From assembly GCA_052145775.1 (NCBI GenBank), contig JBKQNY010000099.1, positions 1 to 15,500 on the forward strand: a stretch of 15,500 nt of DNA, read 5' to 3'. The notes beneath the pieces were generated by a model. The model searched no databases. It worked only from the letters and a program-made list of their open reading frames with translations, and was not told the origin of the DNA. Positions 1-6,739 of this stretch are shown piece after piece (the first letter of the stretch is position 1; each line of letters begins with the position of its first letter). Source of the DNA: CAVYPR01 sp052145775. GTDB taxonomy: Bacteria > Actinomycetota > Acidimicrobiia > Acidimicrobiales > RAAP-2. The translations under genes were made by a program, and so were the position numbers.

Positions 1-758
1 AGCACCGGAGACCACAGAAGGTCGGCGGCCGCCTGGACCATGTTCATCGGCTGGAGGCTGATCATGACGTCGATCGGCGCCTCCATCGAGGTCATCACCA
101 GTTGGGACGAGGAGCCCAGGTGCATGCAGACCACCGTCCCCTCGTCGCTGCAGGCGGTCCAGAAGGGGTCCCAGTGGGCGTTGTGCAGGGAGGGCCACCC
201 GAGCTTCTCGGGGTTCTCCGAGAAGGTCACGGCGTGGCAGCCCATGGCCGCCACCCGGCGGACCTCGGCGGCGGCCAGCTCAGGGTCCCAGATGGCCGGG
301 ATGGAGAGGGGGATGAAGCGGCCGGGCTCGGCACCGCACCAGCCCTCGATGTGCCAGTCGTTGTAGGCGCGGACCATGGCCAGGGCCTCGTCCTTGTCCT
401 CCCGGCGGGCGAACAGCTGGCCGCAGAACTGGGGGAAGGACGGGAAGCACATCGACCCCAGCACCCCGTTGGCGCTCATGTCCCGGACCCGCTCGTGGAC
501 GTCGAAACAGCCGCGGCGCATCTCGTCGAGGGAGCTGGGCTCGATGCCATACTCCTCGGGCGGCCGGCCCACCACGGCGTTCAGGCCGACGTTGGGGATC
601 TCGCTGCCGTCGTAGTGCCAGAAGTCGGTGCCGTCGGCGCGTCGCACCAGCTTGGGCGCCTTGTCCTGGTACTTGGCCGGCAGCCGCCCCTCGAACATGT
701 CCGGCGGCTCGATCACGTGGTCGTCCACGCTGACCATGATCATGTCCTCGATGCGCAT
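1..758 (-). CDS. Amidohydrolase family (amidohydrolase_2, TIM-barrel metal-dependent hydrolase), C-terminus cut off
   Basis: Only the N-terminal 252 residues are in the window; the gene runs off its left edge. The protein opens MRIEDMIMVSVDDHVIEPPD, the usual beginning of amidohydrolase_2 proteins, where the Asp/His/Glu cluster (D12, D13, H14, E17) lies at the end of the first barrel strand and supplies metal ligands. A later strand-end histidine is seen in VCMHLGSSS (H213). The start at 758 is chosen because GGGAGGA (764-770) sits 5 nt upstream, the best Shine-Dalgarno in this region. This family includes hydrolases and decarboxylases related to ACMSD, and many uncharacterised members sit beside acyl-CoA dehydrogenases and P450s in actinobacteria, as here. 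The substrate is unknown. It follows the thioesterase gene on the same strand after a gap of about 100 bp that holds two hairpins and a possible promoter. Confidence 0.88.
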   Translation of the reverse strand, partial: MRIEDMIMVSVDDHVIEPPDMFEGRLPAKYQDKAPKLVRRADGTDFWHYDGSEIPNVGLNAVVGRPPEEYGIEPSSLDEMRRGCFDVHERVRDMSANGVLGSMCFPSFPQFCGQLFARREDKDEALAMVRAYNDWHIEGWCGAEPGRFIPLSIPAIWDPELAAAEVRRVAAMGCHAVTFSENPEKLGWPSLHNAHWDPFWTACSDEGTVVCMHLGSSSQLVMTSMEAPIDVMISLQPMNMVQAAADLLWSPV

Positions 759-785
759 CGCAATCCTCCCGCTCTCCGCAGTCAC

Positions 786-820
786 CGCGGCCGTGGCCGC
801 GCTCGGCGACGCCCGTCGCC
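786..820. terminator. Two adjacent hairpins between the thioesterase and amidohydrolase genes
   Basis: CGCGGCC-GT-GGCCGCG (786-801) and GGCGAC-GCCC-GTCGCC (805-820) are perfect inverted repeats side by side. On the minus strand they lie about 40-75 nt after the thioesterase stop and within the probable 5' leader of the amidohydrolase. No U-tract follows, so they could be a non-canonical terminator, a leader structure, or chance pairing in G+C-rich DNA. Confidence 0.3.
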
Positions 821-824
821 CCCC

Positions 825-830
825 ACACTA
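825..830 (-). promoter_or_regulatory. Possible -10 box for the amidohydrolase
   Basis: TAGTGT on the minus strand matches the actinobacterial TANNNT -10 pattern. It would give a leader of roughly 60 nt before the start at 758, containing the paired hairpins and the Shine-Dalgarno. There is no convincing -35 box. Confidence 0.25.
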
Positions 831-859
831 CGCGCCCGAGGTGAGCGCCCTGGCCGGGG

Positions 860-1291
860 TCAGGGGCCGGTGGCGAGCTCCCGAAGCCACTGCGGGGCGC
901 GGACCGGCCTCCCGCCCACCTCCACCACCCCGTGCAGCGTGATCGCGGTGGCCCGCACCTCGCCACCGCAGGCGAGCAGGTAGCCGATCTGGAAGGTGGC
1001 GCCGGCCACCGAGGCGGCCACCAGGTGGAGGTCGGCCAGGTCGTCGAAGTGGAACGGCCGGCGGTAGCGGACGGCCACCTCGACCACCGGGAACTCGATG
1101 CCCTGCCGACGCAAGTCGTCGTAGGGGTGGCCGAGGGCCCGCAGCCACTCCACCCGGGCCTCCTCCATCCAGGGCAGGTAGGCCGCGTGGTGGACCAGGC
1201 CCATGGCGTCGGTGTCGGCGAAGCGGGCCCGCAGCCGGTGGGTGAAGGGGTAGGCGGCGGGGTCGGTGGGGGGATCGAAGAGGGCGCGCAC
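860..1291 (-). CDS. Acyl-CoA thioesterase, 4HBT/YbgC-like hot-dog fold
   Basis: 143 residues, the usual length of a single hot-dog domain. The segment RFADTDAMGLVHHAAYLPWM (residues 23-42) matches the 4-hydroxybenzoyl-CoA thioesterase/YbgC signature (DTDxxGxVxHxxY), in which the second Asp (D28 here) is the catalytic residue of the family. RYRRPFHFDD is the second typical block. Family role: hydrolysis of an acyl-CoA or aroyl-CoA thioester to free acid and CoA in the cytoplasm. The start is GTG at 1291; no Shine-Dalgarno is visible, but GAGACT ends 6 nt upstream, so the mRNA may be leaderless. It is divergent from the condensation-domain gene, with 71 bp between the starts. The acyl substrate cannot be predicted. 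Confidence 0.88.
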   Translation of the reverse strand: MRALFDPPTDPAAYPFTHRLRARFADTDAMGLVHHAAYLPWMEEARVEWLRALGHPYDDLRRQGIEFPVVEVAVRYRRPFHFDDLADLHLVAASVAGATFQIGYLLACGGEVRATAITLHGVVEVGGRPVRAPQWLRELATGP

Positions 1292-1297
1292 CGGCCA

Positions 1298-1303
1298 AGT
1301 CTC
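1298..1303 (-). promoter_or_regulatory. Candidate leaderless -10 box for the thioesterase
   Basis: GAGACT on the minus strand, then 6 nt, then GTG (1291). It departs from TANNNT at the first base but has the same spacing as better examples in this window. Confidence 0.25.
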
Positions 1304-1309
1304 ACAGTC

Positions 1310-1321
1310 GCGGGCGCCCGC
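1310..1321. repeat. 12-bp perfect palindrome between divergent thioesterase and condensation-domain genes
   Basis: GCGGGCGCCCGC is its own reverse complement and lies between the two divergent starts (1291 and 1363). It may be an operator, but G/C-only palindromes of this size arise easily in DNA of this composition. Confidence 0.25.
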
Positions 1322-1350
1322 CCCGGACCGAAGGCCCCCGCGGCGTGGGA

Positions 1351-1356
1351 CAAGAT
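1351..1356 (+). promoter_or_regulatory. Candidate leaderless -10 box for the condensation-domain gene
   Basis: CAAGAT, 6 nt (AGGGGC), then GTG at 1363. The same hexamer and spacing occur before the DUF2237 gene (7766-7771). This supports 1363 over the in-frame GTG at 1345, which would lie upstream of the box. Confidence 0.4.
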
Positions 1357-1362
1357 AGGGGC

Positions 1363-2715
1363 GTGCCGACCACCGACCACCCGGCCGCGGCCCCCGGCGG
1401 CGCGCTTTCTGAGCCGCCGGTGCCCGTCGTCGCCGACGCCCCGGCCGACGCCGACCCGGTGCGGGCGCCGACCTCGTTCACCCAGCGCTCGTCGTTGCTC
1501 ATGTCGGCCTTCAACCCGAGCCGGGAGTTCATGAGCTGGGTGTACCAGCTGAACGGGAAGCTCGACGTCGAGGCGTTGGCCAAGGCGGTCGACGACGTGG
1601 TCCGGCGCCACGACATGCTGCGGGTCCGCTTCGAGCGGGGCCCCGACGGCCCCGTGCAGGTGGTGACGCCGTTCAGCGAGCACGTGATGGAGATCGTCCA
1701 CCTCGACGACCGTCCGAAGGCCATCGGCCTCATGGCCGCCGTCAAGGCCATCGAGACCACCTACCGCGACCTCTCCCCCTGGGACGACTCGCGCCTGCAG
1801 GCCACCTTGTACCTGGTCGCCCCCAAGACCAATGTGCTGGCCATCTTCGTGGCTGAGGCCCTGGTCGACGGGGACTCGGGGACGCTGGTGGCGGCCGAGA
1901 TCTCCCGCGCCTACGCCGAGCACGCCGGGCGCCCGGCGCCCGAGCTCCCGGTCCCCAACACCGAGAGCTTCCTTCGTTACGTCGTCGAGCACCCGGTCAA
2001 AGAGGCCGTGGCCGAGCGGTCGATCCGCCACTGGCAGGAGCTGGCCGGCGCCTCGCGGTCCGCCGGGCGGTGGCCCACCTCGACCGGGGAGCGCAACGAG
2101 ACCCGCTTCTTCAAGATCACCGCCGAGGAGTGGCGGCGCATGGAGGAGGCCACGCCGGCCCTGGCCACCACCCCGTTCGTGATCGTCCTGTCGTGGCTCG
2201 AGATGGCCCTGGCCGAGGTGGCCGGGGCCGAACGGTTCATGGTGACCTCGGCCGTCTCCAACCGCCGCCTGCCGGTGGCCCGGACCATGATCGGGAGCTT
2301 CATCGGCCCGGTGCGGCTCACCGCCGAGGTGACCTCGGCCGAACGCCTGGAGGACGTCTCCCCCAAGGTGATGGCCGCCCTGCGCCAGGCGGTGGCCCAC
2401 AGCACCGTCCCGGTCCCTCTGGCCGAGTCCCTGGCGGCGGAGGGGTCCTACGCCCCGCCGCCCACCGAGGTCTCCTTCTTCATGTTCGCCGAGCGCGAGG
2501 GGCTCGACCTCCCCGGCGTCCGCCAGCGCCGCTTCCGGGTGCACACCGGCACCCGGGACGTCCTGCGGGTGAACTGCACCCCCGACGAGGAGGGCGGCCG
2601 GAACTTCTTCTTCATCTCGGCCTCGGCCACCCGCCGGCAGATGGACGAGCTGGTGGCCGCCTTCCGGTCGCTGCTCGACGGCGCCTCGGCGCCCGCCGCG
2701 GCCGGGGCCGTGTGA
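1363..2715 (+). CDS. Stand-alone condensation-domain protein (NRPS C-domain/acyltransferase superfamily) with degenerate active-site motif
   Basis: 450 residues, the size of one complete condensation domain. Motifs appear in order: RRHDMLRVRF (C2, RHxxLRxxF), VAEALVDGDSG at the C3 position, RHWQELAG (the YWxxxLxG block), SNRRLPVARTMIGSFIGPVR (C5, IGxFVNTxxxR), and AVAHSTVPVPLAES (C6, HQxVPFE). In C3 the two histidines of HHxxxDG are Ala164 and Glu165, while D169-G170 remain. The second His is the catalytic/positioning residue of active C domains, so peptide-bond or ester formation by the usual mechanism is doubtful. The N-terminus (about 25 residues) is Pro/Ala-rich and probably disordered. 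There are no carrier, adenylation or thioesterase domains here or next door. It could be a lipid or polyketide-associated acyltransferase (PapA/WS-DGAT-like fold), a binding or scaffold protein, or an enzyme with a changed mechanism. The fold call is firm; the function is unknown. GTG 1345 is an alternative start. Confidence 0.8.
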   Translation: MPTTDHPAAAPGGALSEPPVPVVADAPADADPVRAPTSFTQRSSLLMSAFNPSREFMSWVYQLNGKLDVEALAKAVDDVVRRHDMLRVRFERGPDGPVQVVTPFSEHVMEIVHLDDRPKAIGLMAAVKAIETTYRDLSPWDDSRLQATLYLVAPKTNVLAIFVAEALVDGDSGTLVAAEISRAYAEHAGRPAPELPVPNTESFLRYVVEHPVKEAVAERSIRHWQELAGASRSAGRWPTSTGERNETRFFKITAEEWRRMEEATPALATTPFVIVLSWLEMALAEVAGAERFMVTSAVSNRRLPVARTMIGSFIGPVRLTAEVTSAERLEDVSPKVMAALRQAVAHSTVPVPLAESLAAEGSYAPPPTEVSFFMFAEREGLDLPGVRQRRFRVHTGTRDVLRVNCTPDEEGGRNFFFISASATRRQMDELVAAFRSLLDGASAPAAAGAV

Positions 2716-2724
2716 ACGGAGCCC

Positions 2725-2753
2725 TCCCCGGCCGCGGCGCCCGCGGCCGGGGA
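2725..2753. terminator. Strong bidirectional hairpin between convergent genes
   Basis: A 13-bp perfect stem: TCCCCGGCCGCGG (2725-2737), loop CGC (2738-2740), CCGCGGCCGGGGA (2741-2753). It fills most of the 45 bp between the stop of the condensation-domain gene and the stop of the convergent thiolase-like gene. No U-tract is present, which is common for actinobacterial terminators. Confidence 0.65.
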
Positions 2754-2760
2754 CGCCCCG

Positions 2761-4284
2761 CTACAGCCGGGCCAGGTTGACCCCGCCTTCGGCCCCGGTG
2801 AGGTGGACCGTGCGGCCGACGAGCTCCTCCTGCTCGGCCAGGGCCAGGTCGCCGGGGTCCTCGAGCCGGCCGTAGCAGCGGGTGCCGTCGTCCAGGTCGC
2901 AGACGACCACCCCCCACTCCGGGCCGCCGTCGCGGCCGTGGAGCACGGTGTAGGTGGCCACGGTGGCGGTGGCGTCTTCGACTGTGTCGGTGACGGCCAC
3001 CACCTCGAGGTCCGCCGCCAGCTCGGCGGCCATGGCCGGCTCGTCGGGCGGGGCGAGGGGACCGGGCTCGGTCGACCAGACCCCGAAGGCGTGCTTGGTC
3101 ATGTGCATGCCCACCCCGCTGGCCAGGCCGTAGGCGCCGGGGTCCTCCCGGAGGCGCTGGGCCATGGCGGCGAGGGAGTGGGTCATGTAGTTCGAGCCCG
3201 GGCCGCCGTGGTAGGGGAGGGCGCCGGTCACCGTCACCGGCCGGCTGCCGTCGAGGACACTCGGGTGGTCGATGCCCAGGGCGTCGACGGCGAACGCCAC
3301 CGAGCTCGGGAAGCAGGAGTACAGGTCGAGGTAGGCGACGTCGTCGACGGTCACGCCGGCCGCCTGCAGGGCCGCCCGGGAGGCCACGCCCATGGCCGGG
3401 GACCGCCAGAGCTCACGGCGCTCGGCCAGGTAGTTGGGGTCCTCGGCGTAGCCCCAGCCCCGGAGGTAGACCCGGCGCTCGGGGGGGACCCCCAGCCGGT
3501 CGGCCGCCTCGTCGCTGGCCAGGAGGAAGGCCGCCGCCATGTCGATGTCCATGATGGCCATCATCAGCTTGGTGTAGGGGTAGGCGACCATCCGGTTGTC
3601 CGGGCCCACCCCCGCCACCTCGGCGGGGGTGCGGGCCACGGGGAACCAGGCGTTGGCCGGGTCGGCCGCGGCCACCGCCGACATCGGCGCCATGAGGCGA
3701 CCCAGCCGCTGGCGGTGGTCGTCGAGGGTCCGGCCCAGGTGGGCCCGGCGGGCATTGTCGTAGGCGGCGAAGGAGAGGTAGGCCTGGAAGACGTTGTGGG
3801 CCACCTCGGCCGGGTGGAATGGCGCCTCGAAGGGGAAGGGGCTGCGCTCGGCCGCCCGATGCGACCAGTCGGGCTTCCTGCCCTCCTTCTTGTCGCGCCG
3901 CCTGGTGGCCAGGGCCTCGGCCCCCACCACCAGGGCCAGGTCGAGCCGGCCGGCCAGGATCTCCATCGCCGCCGAGGTGGCCAGCACCTGGGGGACCACC
4001 CCGCCGATGCCCGAGTAGCGGGCCACCTTGGGACGGGCGCCGAGCCGCTCGATGAGCCGGGCCGCCGGGTCGTCGTACTCCCAGGACTGGCAGTAGACAA
4101 TGTCGAGCGTGCCCAGCTCGGCCAGGGCCCCGGGGGCCCCGGCGTCGGTCGCGGCCAAGCGGGCCACCTCCTCCCACATGGCGAGGGGCTCGGGGGCGCC
4201 CTCGGGCCCGACGTCGGCGGGATGCCAGGTCCGGCGGCCGACCCCGATCAGGCAGGGGGAGCGGGGGTCGCGTCCGGCGGGCAC
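2761..4284 (-). CDS. Thiolase-like protein, TLP1/SCP-x-like acetyl-CoA acetyltransferase family, without catalytic cysteines
   Basis: 507 residues. The N-terminal thiolase fold starts PCLIGVGRRTWHPADV; a C-terminal extension from about residue 415 has the look of the extra beta domain of mycobacterial thiolase-like protein type 1 (TLP1). Thiolases have a nucleophilic Cys in a CSS/CSG segment; here the equivalent stretch is GIGGVVPQVLATSAA (92-106), with no Cys. The NEAF block is replaced by YSCFPSSV (322-329), the GHP block by LPYHGGPGSNYMTH (356-369), and the second active-site Cys region by ASGVGMHMTKHAFGV (388-402). Thiolytic cleavage by the classical ping-pong mechanism is therefore unlikely; CoA or acyl-CoA binding remains plausible (inference). 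The GTG start at 4284 lies 8 nt after the upstream acyl-CoA dehydrogenase stop, so the two are probably one operon. No DUF35 partner, common beside SCP-x thiolases, is seen. Confidence 0.85.
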   Translation of the reverse strand: MPAGRDPRSPCLIGVGRRTWHPADVGPEGAPEPLAMWEEVARLAATDAGAPGALAELGTLDIVYCQSWEYDDPAARLIERLGARPKVARYSGIGGVVPQVLATSAAMEILAGRLDLALVVGAEALATRRRDKKEGRKPDWSHRAAERSPFPFEAPFHPAEVAHNVFQAYLSFAAYDNARRAHLGRTLDDHRQRLGRLMAPMSAVAAADPANAWFPVARTPAEVAGVGPDNRMVAYPYTKLMMAIMDIDMAAAFLLASDEAADRLGVPPERRVYLRGWGYAEDPNYLAERRELWRSPAMGVASRAALQAAGVTVDDVAYLDLYSCFPSSVAFAVDALGIDHPSVLDGSRPVTVTGALPYHGGPGSNYMTHSLAAMAQRLREDPGAYGLASGVGMHMTKHAFGVWSTEPGPLAPPDEPAMAAELAADLEVVAVTDTVEDATATVATYTVLHGRDGGPEWGVVVCDLDDGTRCYGRLEDPGDLALAEQEELVGRTVHLTGAEGGVNLARL

Positions 4285-4292
4285 GCCGGTGC

Positions 4293-5516
4293 TCAGGAGA
4301 GGCGGGCCTGACCGGGCAGCTTGATGGCCCGGTCGGCGATGATGTTCTTCTGCACCTCGGTGGAGCCGCCGCCGATGGTGCTGTAGCGCTGGAAGGAGTA
4401 GAGCCGGGTCCACTTGCCCCGGTCGACGGTGTCGGGCCCGCCCTTGGTGAGGGCGCCGGCCGGCCCCAGCAGGTCGAGGGCCAGGTCGGCCAGGACCTGG
4501 GCCAGGTAGGCCCACTCGATCTTGGCGAATTGCACCTCGGGCCAGGGCCGCTCGCCCTTGATGATCCGGCTGAGGGCCCGCAGTGAGAGGAGCCGGGCCA
4601 GCTCGATCTCGGTCCAGGCCCGGGCCATCCGGTCGGTCATGATCGGGTCGTGCAGGGCCTCGGGGTTGACCGAGCGGGCCGCCGCGATCATGGCTCGCAG
4701 GTCGGCGCCGAGGACCGAGATCTGCCCGGCGATGCCCACCCGCTCGAAGCCCAGGGTGCCCATGGCCACCATCCACCCCTCGCCCTCGCCGCCCAGGCGG
4801 CAGTCGACCGGGATGCGGGCGTCGTTGAAGAAGACCTCGTTGAACATCTCCTCGCCGGTCATGTCGCGGATCGGCCGGATCTCGATGCCGGGCGTCTCCA
4901 TGTCCACGATGAAGGCGGTGATCCCCTCGTGCTTGGCGCCGCGCTCGATGGCCGTGGGGTCGGTGCGCAGGAGGAACAGCCCCCACTTGGCGATGTGGGC
5001 CGTGGAGATCCAGATCTTCTGGCCGTTCACCACGTAGTCGTCGCCGTCGAGGATGGCCGTGGTGCGCAGGTTGGCCAGGTCGTTGCCGGCGTCGGGCTCG
5101 CTGAACCCCTGGCACCAGTGCTCGTCGGCCTCGAGGATGCTCGGCAGCCAGCGGGCCTTCTGCTCGTCGGTGCCCCAGGTGATGATCATGGGGCCGATCT
5201 GCCAGATGCCGTTGGTGTTGAAGATCCCCGGCGTGCGGTACTCGGCCATCACCTCCGAGGAGATGACCCGCTGCATGGCGGTGGCGCCCCGGCCCCCGTA
5301 CTCGGCGGGCCAGTGGATGGCCGCCCAGCGGCCCTCGTTGAGCTGGCGCTGCCAGGCCGCCCGGCGCCGGTTGGTGGCCGGGGTCGACCGGCCGCCGGAC
5401 TCGGTGGTGGCCTCCTCGGCCGCCTCCTTCTCCAAGAAGGGGGGCAGGTGCTCGTCGAGCCAGGCCCGCAGCTCGTCACGGAACGCCTCGTCCTCGGGGG
5501 AAAGTGCGAAATCCAC
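4293..5516 (-). CDS. Acyl-CoA dehydrogenase (FadE-like, larger subunit type)
   Basis: 407 residues with the full acyl-CoA dehydrogenase fold. WCQGFSEPDAGNDLANLRT (134-152) is the FAD/substrate-binding block, NGQKIWISTAH (164-174) the second signature, GFERVGIAG (256-264) the mid-domain helix, and STIGGGSTEVQKNIIADRA (379-397) the C-terminal FAD block. Family reaction: alpha,beta-desaturation of an acyl-CoA with FAD, electrons passing to ETF. The usual catalytic Glu of the YEG motif is Gly (GGGSTE); many actinobacterial FadE proteins of this subgroup share this and use another residue. The start at GTG 5516 is preferred because it gives the standard VDFALSPEDE opening and follows TACCTT by 7 nt; TTG 5525 is the alternative. 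It is first in an operon with the thiolase-like gene and divergent from a second, shorter acyl-CoA dehydrogenase, with which it might form an alpha2beta2 enzyme (inference). Confidence 0.92.
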   Translation of the reverse strand: MDFALSPEDEAFRDELRAWLDEHLPPFLEKEAAEEATTESGGRSTPATNRRRAAWQRQLNEGRWAAIHWPAEYGGRGATAMQRVISSEVMAEYRTPGIFNTNGIWQIGPMIITWGTDEQKARWLPSILEADEHWCQGFSEPDAGNDLANLRTTAILDGDDYVVNGQKIWISTAHIAKWGLFLLRTDPTAIERGAKHEGITAFIVDMETPGIEIRPIRDMTGEEMFNEVFFNDARIPVDCRLGGEGEGWMVAMGTLGFERVGIAGQISVLGADLRAMIAAARSVNPEALHDPIMTDRMARAWTEIELARLLSLRALSRIIKGERPWPEVQFAKIEWAYLAQVLADLALDLLGPAGALTKGGPDTVDRGKWTRLYSFQRYSTIGGGSTEVQKNIIADRAIKLPGQARLS

Positions 5517-5523
5517 GGGGGTC

Positions 5524-5529
5524 AAGGTA
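5524..5529 (-). promoter_or_regulatory. Candidate leaderless -10 box for the larger acyl-CoA dehydrogenase
   Basis: TACCTT on the minus strand matches TANNNT and ends 7 nt before GTG 5516, which then would be the first codon of a leaderless mRNA. Confidence 0.45.
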
Positions 5530-5544
5530 GCCGAGAATTTCCGG

Positions 5545-5550
5545 TACCCT
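5545..5550 (+). promoter_or_regulatory. Candidate -10 box for the shorter acyl-CoA dehydrogenase
   Basis: TACCCT on the plus strand matches TANNNT. Transcription from about 5557 would leave a leader of some 50 nt carrying the Shine-Dalgarno GGAAGGG (5596-5602). Confidence 0.35.
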
Positions 5551-5608
5551 GACCTTCCGCCCGGGCCGGCCGAGAGAGCCGGAGACGCGTAGCCCGGAAG
5601 GGGTGACT

Positions 5609-6739
5609 GTGGACTTCACGTTCGACGACGAGCAGGTGGCCCTGCGCGACGTGGCCCGCCAGGCCTGCGAGCGCGAGGTCGACGGGACCCGCCTGCGGGA
5701 GATGGCCGACGACCCGCTGGGGTTCACCGACGAGCTGTGGCGCAGCCTGGTCGACCTGGGCTGGACCGGCATGCTGGTCCCCGAGGCCCAGGGCGGCTCG
5801 GGGGCGGGGCTGCTCGAGACCTGCATCGTGGTCGAGCAGATGGGCCGCATCCCGATGCCCGGCCCGTTCTTCTCCTCCTCGGTGCTGGCCACCCTGGCCG
5901 CCCGGGCCCTCGGGGCCGACGGTCTGTTGACCGGACTGGCCGACGGCAGCCGCCGCGGCACGGTGGCCCTGGCCGAGATGGGCCACGGGGACCCGCTGGG
6001 CACGGTCCGCACCCGGGCCCGCCGCCGGGGCTCGGACTGGGTGGTGAGCGGCCACAAGCCGCTGGTGCTCGACGGGCAGTCGGCCGCCTGGATCGTGGTG
6101 GTGGCCCGGACCGAGGAGGGTGTCCGCTCCTTCCTGCTGGACCGCCCGGGGGAGGGCACCTCGGGTGCGGCCGGCGGCGAGGCCGCCCTCGAGCCGGTCC
6201 CCACCTTGGACCCCACCCGCAAGGCGGCCCGGCTGGTCCTCGACGAGGCGCGGGTGGTGCCGCTCGGGCCGCCCGGCGGCCAGGCGTCGCTGTGGCGGCG
6301 CGTGCTCGACGACGTGGCGGTGGCCCTCGCCTCGGAGCTCACCGGCGTGGCCGACCGGGCCCTGGAGGAGGCCACCGAGTACGCCAAGCAGCGGGTGGTC
6401 TTCGACCGGCCCGTGGCCACCTACCAGGTGGTCAAGCACCGCCTGGTCGACATGTTCCACGCACTGGAGATGTCCCGGGTGGGCGCCCAGTTCGCGGCGT
6501 GGGCCTCCGACGCCGAGGACCCCGGACGCGAGCGCGCCGCGGCCATGGCCGCCAGCTACGCGGCCGAGACCGCGGTGCACGCCACCGGGGACAACATCCA
6601 GACCCACGGCGGGGTGGGGTTCACCTGGGCCAACGACGCCCACTTCCTCTACAAGCGGGCCAAGCAGGACGAGATCCTGCTCGGTGGCGCCGGCTTCGAG
6701 CGCCAGCGCCTGGCCCAGATGCTGGTCGAGGCCGGCTGA
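5609..6739 (+). CDS. Acyl-CoA dehydrogenase (FadE-like, shorter subunit type)
   Basis: 376 residues. GWTGMLVPEAQGGSGAGLLE (51-70) is the N-terminal helical block; the middle beta domain is poorly conserved and lacks the usual T(E)PxAGSD loop; KQRVVFDRPVATYQVVKH (260-277) is the Arg/Gln FAD-binding signature; and QTHGGVGFTWANDAHFLYKR (331-350) is the C-terminal block. At the usual catalytic Glu position the sequence is EILLGGAGFERQ (355-366), so no YEG Glu is present. This matches the non-catalytic-type partner of heterotetrameric FadE enzymes known from mycobacterial cholesterol side-chain breakdown; the catalytic partner could be the divergent 407-aa protein (inference). The start at GTG 5609 is preferred because GGAAGGG (5596-5602) is 6 nt upstream; GTG 5603 would overlap that Shine-Dalgarno. 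Confidence 0.9.
   Translation: MDFTFDDEQVALRDVARQACEREVDGTRLREMADDPLGFTDELWRSLVDLGWTGMLVPEAQGGSGAGLLETCIVVEQMGRIPMPGPFFSSSVLATLAARALGADGLLTGLADGSRRGTVALAEMGHGDPLGTVRTRARRRGSDWVVSGHKPLVLDGQSAAWIVVVARTEEGVRSFLLDRPGEGTSGAAGGEAALEPVPTLDPTRKAARLVLDEARVVPLGPPGGQASLWRRVLDDVAVALASELTGVADRALEEATEYAKQRVVFDRPVATYQVVKHRLVDMFHALEMSRVGAQFAAWASDAEDPGRERAAAMAASYAAETAVHATGDNIQTHGGVGFTWANDAHFLYKRAKQDEILLGGAGFERQRLAQMLVEAG

Larger units (their letters stand above)
5520..5554. promoter_or_regulatory. 35-bp imperfect palindrome spanning the divergent acyl-CoA dehydrogenase promoters
   Basis: Arms GGTCAAGGTA (5520-5529) and TACCCTGACC (5545-5554) pair at 9 of 10 positions around a 15-bp spacer, and four of the seven spacer pairs also match (centre 5537). 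Each arm contains the candidate -10 box of one of the two divergent genes, so a protein bound here would cover both promoters. Confidence 0.45.

Noticed and set aside
1345..1362. GTG 1345 as start of the condensation-domain gene
   Set aside because: It would precede the likely -10 box CAAGAT and has no Shine-Dalgarno; GTG 1363 fits the leaderless spacing seen at other genes. It is not excluded.
280..2544. Very long open frame on the minus strand (over 700 codons)
   Set aside because: It runs antisense through the amidohydrolase, thioesterase and condensation-domain genes in other frames, is low-complexity (Gly/Arg/His/Pro-rich) and has no family motif; it is a by-product of few stop codons in G+C-rich DNA.
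1363..2715. An NRPS or siderophore cluster around the condensation-domain protein
   Set aside because: No adenylation, carrier or thioesterase (TE) domain, MbtH-like protein or export gene is present nearby.
2803..4311. 500-codon plus-strand frame opposite the thiolase-like gene
   Set aside because: Gly/His/Val-rich shadow of a well-supported thiolase-like protein; no motif, no promoter or Shine-Dalgarno.
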